Source: Ignavibacteriales bacterium (lineage in GTDB: Bacteria; Bacteroidota; Ignavibacteria; Ignavibacteriales; Ignavibacteriaceae). From it: a stretch of 64,000 nucleotides of DNA. Position numbers and translations under genes: made by a program. The stretch covers positions 50,623 to 114,622 of the forward strand of contig JADJIH010000020.1 in the NCBI GenBank assembly GCA_016707115.1, read 5' to 3'. Below are positions 55,917-64,000 of this stretch, piece after piece. Every line of letters begins with the position of its first letter. The stretch's first letter is position 1. The notes beneath the pieces were generated by a model. That model was not told the DNA's origin and made no database searches. It saw nothing but the letters and a program-made list of their open reading frames with translations.

Positions 55917-56715
55917 TTAAATTTTATCTTTTTTATTAGTATACTCTTTTTCTTTTTCTGAACGAAAATACAGTCCACCAATAATGAAGGGTACGCTTAA
56001 TAATTTGACCCATGTCTAAGATCATTCCTTTTCAAAAGCTGATTGTTCAATTTTTAGAAACTCTACAAAAAATCTAAATCCGAAAATTAAACCAGAAGAA
56101 TCCAAAAATAAATCCTTGCTTAGATTTTCTCTCAGTCTTGTAATAGACAAATATAGGATTATAAACGATATAAGATAAAATAGACTCATATAGTAGAGGC
56201 AGGATGTCTTGGCACATCATCAACTCTCGCAAGATAAATGCCCATGGAACATGAGTAGCAGTTCCCAAAATTTCTGAGTTGAATAAGTTTCCCTAACCGA
56301 ATAAGAACTGCAACAAGTGCAGCAACAGTTACCACACGATCAAGAATCCATAACACTGTTTTATCTTTTTGCTTTTTGGAAAGAAGATAAATTGATAATG
56401 GAATATATATAGCTGCGCCGTGACTAGCGAGTCCGCCTTCCCGGACTTTAATCATCTCAAACGGATTTGATAAATAGTATACGGGATCATAAAACAAAAA
56501 ATGTCCAAAACGGGCACCAATTACTGTTCCCAGTATCACATAAATAGAAAGTTGTTCAAGATCAGCTTGAGGTTTTTTTTTCTAATTTATAAATTCATGA
56601 AGTATCATATAACCAAAGACAAAACCCAAAGCGAAAAGTAAACCGTACCAGCGTAATGAAATGGGCCGATTTTACTGTTCAGGACTAACATTCAGAATAT
56701 TGATGAGATAATCAT
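55917..56715 (-). pseudogene. lgt: Prolipoprotein diacylglyceryl transferase, several frameshifts
   Basis: Lgt attaches diacylglycerol to the lipobox cysteine of prolipoproteins, and several lipoproteins in this window need it. Stitched frames read INILNVSPEQ, IGPFHLRWYGLLFALGFVFG, then VILGTVIGARFGHFLFYDPV, REGGLASHGAAIYIPLSIYL, LDRVVTVAALVAVLIRLG, RVDDVPRHPA, then KQGFIFGFF and a final FIIGGLYFRSEKEKEYTNKK. GARFGH with YDP and GGLASHGA are family signatures. Shifts or stops lie near 56580, 56650, 56280, 56220 and 56020. The start is uncertain (ATG at 56715 is a guess). Because Lgt is normally essential, errors in the consensus are the likely cause. Confidence 0.85.
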
Positions 56716-56976
56716 TTAATTTGATAATTGTTTTATAGTTAATATTAAATATATAACCTGATGTGTTAAGTAGTGCAAAGGATAAAGAATAACTACAGAC
56801 TAGGAGGTCTTTCACGACGTCTTTAAGGAGAAATCTTCAACTTAATCTTTATGCTAAAATTTAGTTTCTATGAAATGCAGATTTCTCCAGTCGAGGACTC
56901 TTTCAGAAATGACGATCAAAAAATAACAAGGTTATTAATAGGGATTCGGGGTCAAGCCCGGGAATGACAACTTCTT
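56716..56976. other. Intergenic region with repeat-like debris
   Basis: This is about 260 bases without a gene between lgt and the end of topA. The phrases GGAGAAATC at 56829 and AGATTTCTCC at 56879, and GGGGTCAAGCCCGGGAATGAC at 56949, resemble dispersed intergenic repeats that I have seen in other bacterial genomes. I cannot show further copies inside this window. Confidence 0.35.
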
Positions 56977-59300
56977 CTATTCTTTCTTTTTTTCTAAATT
57001 CTCTTTCTTCCCTTTATTCACAATAGCGTTTTATCAAGCTCTACATTCTTCATAAGTAAAGGAGCTGGATCACGATCCTTTGAAGCTTAACATTTTCTTT
57101 CCGGCTTTTAATATGGTCCCCCATCTGCCGTTAAGATTTGAAAAGTCGGATCCTCATCAAAAACTTTTATAAACTTTTCTGCATCTGCAACACGCTTTGC
57201 TTCAATAACAATAATTGCATCTTCTCAGAAGCTATGTGAGGATCGTATTCTTTCTTAAGCGAATAAAATTTTCCCATCATGTCTTAAGTATGGTCCAAAT
57301 CTTCCAATAGCAGCAACAACTTCTTTGTCTTCAAAAGTTCCAGCAACTCGCGGAAGTTTAAATAATTCTAAGGCTTCATCAAGAGTTAACAATTTCCATT
57401 TTCTGATCTCGTCTAATTCCAGCATACTCTGGCTTAGCTTCGGATCGTTTGGATCAGTTAACTGTGCAACAGGCCCAAAGCGTGCCATGCTGCGTACTGA
57501 AACCGTTTTTGTTTTTGGATCGACACCAAGAATTCGTTCACCTGAAGCGCGTTCACTTGTTTCAGTGGTATGTTCAACTTTTCGTGAAATGGAAAATAAA
57601 ATTCTTTGAGCATTTTACTGTAGCTCAAATTTCCTAATGCAATCTCAATCAAGTCCATCTTCAACAAGAGCCGTGAATTGGTAATCCATTATCTGAGGAA
57701 AATGCTGATTAAGAAAATCCGTTACAATCATAGCAATATCAGCAGGGAACAGTTTGCCTTTATCTGCGCCCGTAATTTCAGTTTTTGTTTCTTCATTGAT
57801 TTCTTTTTTCTTATTTAAACTTAAAACTCTAAACTCACGCTCAGTTCCCATTCCTGCTCTTTATGAACATATCCGCGTTTCTGAATCGTGCTGATAGTTG
57901 GAGCATAAGTAGATGGTCTTCCAATTCCGAGTTCTTCGAGTTTCTTAACAAGACTTGCTTCGGTAAATCTTGCAGATGCGCGCGTATATGTTTCGGTTGC
58001 AACAATTTGTTTCATATCAAGGTTCTGTCCAACTTTTAATGGAGGGAGAATCGCATCATCACAATTCTCTGCATTCTCATCATCAGTATCTTCCTAAATA
58101 AACTTTTAAAAATCCATCAAACTTAATTACTTCACCTTTTGCGAAGAACATCTTTGTTACCGGTGATTTTTATTTTAGCTGAAGTGCGTTCAATTTCGGC
58201 ATCACTCATTTGAGATGCAATTGCACGTTCCAATCAACTCATACAAAGCTTGTTCGTCTTTTGGTCCATCAACATTTGGTTTATTAAAATCAGTGGGACG
58301 AGTAGCTTCGTTGCTTCCTGAGCGGCTTTAGATTTTGTTTTAAAACTGTCTTCTTTCAAAATATTGTTTGCCAAAACCATTTTTAATTACTTGTTCTGCA
58401 GCGTCATGCAAAATCTGAAAGATTAACAGAATCGGTACGCATTATAAGTTATCTTGCCAGATTCATAAAGCCGTTGTGCAAGAAGCATTGTGCGGGAAAC
58501 CGAATATCGTAATTTTCTTGCTGCTTCCTGCTGCAAAGTTGAAGTATAAAAGGGCGGCGGTGAACGTTTAACAGGTTTTCTGTTTCCGTAACATATCAAC
58601 AATAAAATCAGAATTAGAACAACTTTCTTTAAATTCTTCAACTCTTTTCATCCTCCAAGATATCTTGCAAGTTCTGGTTTAAGATTTGTTTTATTTCCAT
58701 TATCATCGGTTACAGTAAAGTTTGAAAAAACAACTTTAAATCGGGATTCAGGAACAAATGCATCAATTTCACGTTCACGTTCAACAATCAATCTAACCGC
58801 AACAGATTGAACTCTTCCGGCGGAAAGTTTTGATTTATCTTCCGCCATAAAATTCGGAAATTTCAAATCCTACCAAACGATCTAAAATCTTCTTGCCTGT
58901 TAAGCACCAACAAGATGGTAATCTATTTTTCTTGGATTTTATAGCATTAAGAATTGCCGTCTTGGTAATTTCATCAAAAACGATTCGTTTGATTTTTTTA
59001 TCTTCAAGTTCTAAAAGGCTCTTTGAGATGCCAGGAGATGGCCTCTCCTTCACGGTCCTCGTCAGTTGCAAGCCAAACTGTTTCAGCTTTTTTAGAAAGT
59101 TTTTTTTTAATTAACAACTTTCTTCTTCTCTTCAGAAATTTATAAAGCGGTTTGAAATCATTTTCAATCTCAACTCCTTTATTTTTCTTTTCGAGGTCGC
59201 GAATGTGTCCGTAACTAGAAGTAACTAAAAATCTTTGCCTAAATAACCTTCAAATTGTCTTTGTTTTGCAGGTGATTCAACTATAACTAAGTTTTGCCAT
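56977..59300 (-). pseudogene. topA: DNA topoisomerase I, many frameshifts
   Basis: This type IA topoisomerase relaxes negative supercoils. Stitched frames cover the whole protein: start at 59300 (MAKLSYS with LVIVESPAKT-like frame), SSYGHIRDLEKK, WLATDEDREGEAISWHLK (Toprim acidic residues), then LSAGRVQSVAVRLIVERERE. The active-site tyrosine region ITYMRTDSVNLSDFA appears when one A near 58437 is removed. LVKKLEELGIGRPSTYAPTI and a C-terminal repeat region (VVAAIGRFGPYLRHDGK) follow. I count at least twelve shifts. All catalytic parts are present, so this is an essential gene in poor consensus rather than a dead one. It converges with yidD and mtgA on no side. Confidence 0.85.
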
Positions 59301-59510
59301 TTTATCTTCTTTAATTTGAGAAAAAACGCTTGCAACAAAACCGATAAAAAAAACAAAAAATTCAAAAAATTATTTGGTGAGCAATATCATTTAATTGATA
59401 ATTAGTTTCGTTTTTATGATTAAAAAATTGACAATATTGATTGAGTAAATCACAATTATTGTTGAAATAGTCATAAAAAAAATATTTAGACATAAATAAA
59501 ATTTTTAACA

Positions 59511-59714
59511 GTGCCATTTATTCTGCTTATTAAGATTTATCAATTGTTAATATCTCCATTATTTCCATCATCTTGTAGATATTCTCCAACTTGCTCACAT
59601 TATACACTTGATGCGTTGAAAAAGTATGGATTGTTAAAAGGAAGCTGGCTGGGAATTAAAAGAATTTCTCGTTGTCATCCATGAGGTGGCAGCGGATATG
59701 ATCCGGTTCCATAA
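59511..59714 (+). pseudogene. yidD: YidD membrane-insertion efficiency factor, in-frame TGA
   Basis: This 67-codon frame reads from GTG at 59511: ILLIKIYQLLISPLFPSSCR, YSPTCSHYTLDALKKYGLLK, GSWLGIKRISRCHP, then a TGA (59692-59694) where the family has Trp, then GGSGYDPVP and TAA. The Cys pattern SCRYSPTCS with RCHPWGG is diagnostic of YidD, a small peripheral inner-membrane protein that helps YidC insert proteins. The TGA is a single-base change from TGG. Apart from it the frame is intact, unlike its neighbours. A few residues may be missing at the N-terminus. Confidence 0.85.
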
Positions 59715-59842
59715 AATAATTTTAAAACCGTATCTCAAACCGCGCGAGTCAGTCTGAGTAAGAACACATTTAGAGCAGAAAACTAAGAATAAATTCTACG
59801 CCACGATTCTAAATCAAAAAATCATCAACAAAAAAATATCCT

Positions 59843-60538
59843 TTGGAAAAAAGAATCTTAAACTTCTTTGAAATGGATTTTAAAGTTTGCAATGATTGTT
59901 TTTTGTCTCAACAGTGCTTCTAGTTTTGCAATGAAATGGATAAATCCTGTGACAAGTTCAATAATGATTCAGAGACAAATCTCTGGTTTGTTTAAGGAGA
60001 ATTTGATTAATAAAATATCATTGGGTGGATTATGATGATGTTTCTAAGTTTATGCCGATTGCGATTGTATGCTGCGGAAGATCAGAATTTTCCTAAACAC
60101 TTTGGTTTTGATTTTAAAAAAGATTGAAAAGGCATTAAAGGAAAATAAACGAGGAAGGCGGGTAAGAGGAGCCAACGATCACTCAGCAAGTTGCAAAACC
60201 TTTTTTTGTGGGAAGGAAAAGTTTTGTTCGTAAAGGAATCGAAGCATACTTTACATGATTAATCGAACTGCTCTGGGATAAACAACGAATTCTGGAAGTA
60301 CACATGAACATTGCAGAAATGGGTGATAAAATTTTTGGTGTTGGAACCGCAAGTGTTGCATATTTTAAAAACCCGAAGCGGGTTTGAATATCAGACAAGC
60401 AGCATTGTTGGCTGCAATTTTACCAAATCCAAAAAAATATTCTGCTGTAAAACCAAGTGGTTATGTAAGAGAAGACAAAACTGGATAGTAAGGCAAATAA
60501 ATTCTCTTGGAGGAGCAGATTATTTAAAAGGTATTTAA
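59843..60538 (+). pseudogene. mtgA: Monofunctional biosynthetic peptidoglycan transglycosylase, several frameshifts
   Basis: This GT51 enzyme polymerises lipid II into glycan strands on the periplasmic side. Stitched frames read KWILKFAMIVFCLNSASSFA (membrane anchor), SSIMIQRQISGLF, VDYDDVSKFMPIAIV, then the GT51 signature TITQQVAK, SFVRKGIEAYF, LIELLWDKQRILEVHMNIAE, MGDKIFGVGTASVAYF, GLNIRQAALLAAILPNPKKY and NWIVRQINSLGGADYLKGI. The length (about 230) suits MtgA. It lacks a transpeptidase domain. Shifts occur near 59870, 59990, 60090, 60140, 60175, 60205, 60380 and 60480. The exact start is not resolved. Confidence 0.82.
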
Positions 60539-60592
60539 ACAATCTTCTTTAATTGGATAGAAAACTCTGCTCTGAAAATTTTGTATAGGTAT

Positions 60593-61690
60593 TTAATTGT
60601 TCTGCTTTTCTAAAGAGTAGAACAACTTCAAGATCAGAGCCGTTTCACTGTGTATTTCTAGTTTTACATCATAAAAATCTGCAATCCTTTGTGTGATGGC
60701 TAAACCTAATCCATTTCCTTGCTGTTCATAATAACTTCTGTTGTGCTGTATAAAAGGAGATGAGTTTTTTATTTCTTCCTCAGACATTCCACGGCCATAA
60801 TTTTTTATAACAAGTATATAACTGAATTTGTCATCTTTTTTGAATATATTTCAATCGGTTTATTAGGGTAAGAAAATTTTATTGCATTATCAATTATTTC
60901 ATTAAAGATAACTTTAAAAGCTATTCCAAATCTTAACCTGACACTCTTTTACATTAATATTAAAGTATGGTTTGTCTCTGTAGATTTTATTTGTCAGCAA
61001 TTAAAATCTCAAAAAGTAGTTTATCAATATGTGTTAATCCAGATGACAGGCTTGAATAATTTTTTATCCTTAAGCATTAGTTCTGCTTCTGTAAACAATA
61101 TAAATTTTTTCGATAGTTCTATGAAGCCGAATCGATGCGTTTTTTATCATTATCATCATATCTTTTTATTGTTTTGATCAATAGTCTCTATCTCATCGAT
61201 AATGATATTGGAAAACCCTTGCAGAGATACAAGGGATGTTCTTAATTCGTGTGGAATTGATTGGGAAATGTTTATATACCTTCTCAAATTTTTCATCTGT
61301 TTTGCTTTTCTTTTCAAGTCTGGTTTTAACAGCTTACCCCAAGAGTTCAGGTGCTTCAAATGGTTTTGTTAGATAACCATCGGCACCGTAATTCATTCCA
61401 TCACGTATATCTGATGTGGATGATTTAGCAGTTAAAAATATCAACGGTATGTTTGATGTAACACTATTATTTCTGATTTCCTGAAGCATTTGTGTACTTG
61501 CCCTCCATAACGGGCATCATTCTGTCTGCAATTATTAAATCAGGTACTTGTTGTATTGCGATTTGCAATCCATCATAGCCATTTCCGCAAATATAACTTG
61601 ATAACTGGTTAAGCTCAAGAAGTGAGACAATGTTTTCTCTCAAATCATCTGAATCTTCAACAACTAGTATTTTATAAGAAATTGAATCAT
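60593..61690 (-). pseudogene. Receiver-histidine kinase hybrid, several frameshifts
   Basis: A receiver domain comes first (YKILVVEDSDDLRENIVSLL near 61670, phospho-acceptor Asp in DLIIADRMMPVMEG). Then come a HisKA motif (SQSIPHELRTSLVSLQGFSN near 61230) and an ATPase C-terminal half (SYYEQQGNGLGLAITQRIAD near 60700). This REC-HisKA-HATPase order is that of kinases that read a partner kinase's phosphate. It starts where the upstream sensor kinase ends, so the two may be a coupled relay. Shifts are frequent and the start near 61690 is approximate. The real frame reaches the stop at 60593. Confidence 0.65.
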
Positions 61691-61694
61691 CCTT

Positions 61695-64000
61695 ATCTCA
61701 TCCTCCTGGATAATTGAAATATCGTTTGGCAAGTAAACTGTAAATGTTGAACCAACATTTAAAGTGCTGGAAAAATCAACTCTGCCGCCAAGCAGATCAA
61801 CTGCACGTTTTAGAATAGGTAATCCCAGTCCCGTTCCTAATATTTTCCTGTGTTCTTACTTCGCATAAATGGTTCGAATAAAGTATCAAAAAATCTTCAC
61901 CAGGAATTCCTATCCCTTCATCTTCAAACTTAAATATTGTTAAATCTGGTTGATGTTCAAGTGAGATGTAAATGCTTTTTTTAGGATCTGTGTATTTTAC
62001 GGCATTATTAATAAGATTTATAAAAACCTGTCTTAATAATTTTTTATCACTATTAAGAACTAAAGATTGTTTTTCTGAAGTAAAACTTGTTTAGCAGAAA
62101 CAGGATATCCTTGTTTTACCTCATCAATCATATCATTAATTATTTAACCACATCAACTTGTTCAAGTGTAACTGTTGCTTTACCAAATCTACTTTATTTA
62201 TTTCCAGTTACATCACTCAAGATCTCAACTAAGTTTTTACTGATATTTTATTTTCGCCAAAAGCGAAGTTCGTTTTTCTTCATTAAGTTTATCCCAATAC
62301 ATTTCAATTAAATCTGAAGAAGAAAGAATTGCAGCTAGGGGTGTTCTAAACTCGTGGGAAACCATTGATACAAATTTGTTTTTAATTCACTTGAGTTCTC
62401 TTTCCTTAATAAGTGACTTCCTTACTTCAAACTCAGCTTTTTTCTTTCAGTTATATCATAAAAGTTTGCTACTATATACAGTGGTTTATCATTATCATCG
62501 TGTACAACGAACATATCGCTTCCAGCGGGAAAAAAATTTTCCATTGCTTTCTTAATTCAATTTCCCCTTTCCAATTATTACCACTCATAAGTCTTGTAAT
62601 AATTGCTTTTTTCTAATACTGTAGTGCCTTCGTTACTTGCAAGTAAAAGATACTTTTACCAATAATGTTGTTTGAAGATTTGAAACAAAAAATTGATATT
62701 AAACTTGGATTAACGTAAGAAATAATACCCTTGAAATCAGTTAGTAAAATCCCTGTTTCAATTGTTTCAATTGCACGATTCAATTTTCTAATTTCTTGTT
62801 CCGATTCTCGTTGCCGGGTTATATCCTCTTACTGTTACCACTAATGCCAAACATAATTTTATCATCACAAAGTGGTCTTACATAAACTTCGCATACTTTA
62901 ATTGCGCATCTTTGTAATAATAACAAATCATGTAAACTATATTCTTTTTACCTTCTATTAGTCTTTGTAATAGATCAAAAATTCTTTATTTTCATCTTTA
63001 TGAATAAACGCTGAAAATTTTGTCAGATGCTTTCTTCTAAAGAGTATAACCAGTAATTTCAGTCCAAGCCGGATTAAGAAATATCCAGTTTCCACCGCTA
63101 TCAGTTTGAAAAATTACTTCTAACATTGTATTAACTACTATTCTGTATTGTGATTCACTTTTACTTAAGGCTTCTTCATTTCTTTTCTCTTAATTGCATT
63201 TGTGATAACACTAGCAGCCATTGTTAGTAATTTAATACTATCTTCAGTCCAGCTTTCAGCTTGATGTATCGAATCGAACCCAATCTTGGCCGATTACTCC
63301 ATTGCTGTATATCATAGGGACTACAATAAGAGATTTTATACCTTGTGGTTCTAAAATTTCTTTTTCTGCATTTGCTTCAATCAGTAGTTCTTCTACTGAC
63401 GGTATATGAATTGCTTCCTGATTATTTATTTTATTCATCCACCATGGGAAAGTATCTGTTGGTATATATTTAAGAATTCTTTTTCACTTGGTACTCCTTC
63501 TTTACCCACTCGTGAGTATTACTCATAAACTTACCTTCATCACAAAAGAAAGACATAACTTCTATCGGCGGAAATAAAATTCCCAATCATACCCAGTGCT
63601 TTATCAATTTCTTTATCGACATCTTTCTGTCACAAGGTTTATAAATTTTGCTGACAACTTTGTTATCAGTTCTTCAAAATGCTAATCTAAGTTGTAGATT
63701 TATCTTCGTTTTCTTCGACTTTCTGGTTATGTTCCTATAAATCCATAAATGTCCTTTATAACGCTGCTCTTCGAAAATGAGATATAATCCCGTTTAAAGA
63801 ATCACCCTATTTTTCATTTTCGTAAACCTCGCCAAAACCGGTACCTTATTTTCCTAAATAAAGTGATAACATTAGAAATGAAAGGAATTAGGATCCTTGA
63901 AAAGATGTTTACTACTGCGGCATTCGAACAACAATCTTATCCAAATGCAAAAATTCCGGAGCCACTGGTATATTAAAGTAATCGCAGAATTGCTGATTAA
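61695..64000 (-). pseudogene. GAF/PAS sensor histidine kinase, frameshifted and cut by the window edge
   Basis: Fragments read from the right edge leftward show a GAF domain (LSAKFINLV, FPWWMNKINNQEAIHIPSVE, EILEPQGIKSLIVVPMIYSN; 63260-63680). At least two PAS domains follow (the 63.05 and 62.7 kb segments, with phrases like FQTDSGGNWIFLNPAWTEIT), then a HisKA with MVSHEFRTPLAAILSSSDLI (near 62340). Last is an ATPase domain with INNAVKYTDPKKSIYIS and GTGLGLPILKRAVDLLGG ending near 61700. No single frame is longer than about 70 codons, so positions are approximate. It precedes the receiver-kinase gene in the same direction. Confidence 0.6.

Noticed and set aside
59511..59714. TGA in yidD as recoded Trp or selenocysteine
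   Set aside because: Other genes in the window use TGA as a stop, the site is Trp in the family, and the region is full of errors; a single-base error or mutation is simpler.
49900..64000. An alternative genetic code or a large decay island
   Set aside because: The faults are mostly shifts of frame rather than one reassigned codon, and essential genes with intact active sites are affected.
1..64000. tRNA, rRNA, tmRNA or insertion-sequence genes
   Set aside because: I looked for tRNA-like arms, rRNA-like conserved text and transposase motifs in the gaps and found none I could support.

Overview
The window is an AT-rich (about one third G+C by eye) bacterial chromosome segment, most likely from an Ignavibacteria-type member of the Bacteroidota/Chlorobi lineage and probably from a metagenome assembly. 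The lineage call rests on three secreted proteins ending in the type IX secretion (T9SS) C-terminal domain in its Ignavibacteria-like form (QNYPNPFNP ... VYDVLGNEVATLV ... SSGIYFYKL ... KKMILLR). It is also supported by many two-component-propeller and TPR regulators and by a CAD-like carbamoyl-phosphate synthase.

Left part (1-34 kb). This part is essentially intact. It holds the start of a pyruvate:ferredoxin oxidoreductase, a small membrane protein, an S9 peptidase, a lipoprotein, YchF, TrpB2, an M48 metallopeptidase lipoprotein, and a T9SS propeller protein. Next come a Ser/Thr kinase-TPR plus ECF sigma pair, a T9SS S1/P1 nuclease, a T9SS YCF48-like propeller, carB-carA, and a DUF559 nuclease sitting on palindromic repeats. 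These are followed by a TPR histidine kinase, a phoH-lipoprotein-DUF4920 operon, mnmA, a trypsin-like lipoprotein with an MFS transporter and a pseudo-receiver histidine kinase, and a PLP-dependent deaminase/desulfhydrase.

Middle part (34-42 kb). A NarL-type response regulator is translationally coupled to a large propeller histidine kinase. A pirin, a GT87-like glycosyltransferase coupled to a lipoprotein, and a HemK-like methyltransferase follow. Single-base frameshifts begin here. A pure G/C homopolymer block at 42035-42125 looks like an assembly artefact or scaffold join, so synteny across it is uncertain.

Radical-SAM operon (42.1-49.8 kb, minus strand). Seven tightly packed or overlapping genes encode three B12-binding-type radical SAM enzymes, one SPASM radical SAM enzyme, two SAM methyltransferases and a nucleotidyltransferase-family remnant. 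A divergent O-antigen-ligase-like gene lies next to it. This is the best candidate here for an undescribed biosynthetic system; its product cannot be read from the sequence.

Right part (50-64 kb). Familiar genes can be followed by stitching frames: O-antigen ligase, iorA/iorB, a GxxExxY protein, aminopeptidase P, lgt, topA, yidD, mtgA and one or two histidine kinases. Nearly all carry frameshifts and the density rises towards the end. Several are normally essential, so I read this as poor consensus quality near a contig end rather than real decay.
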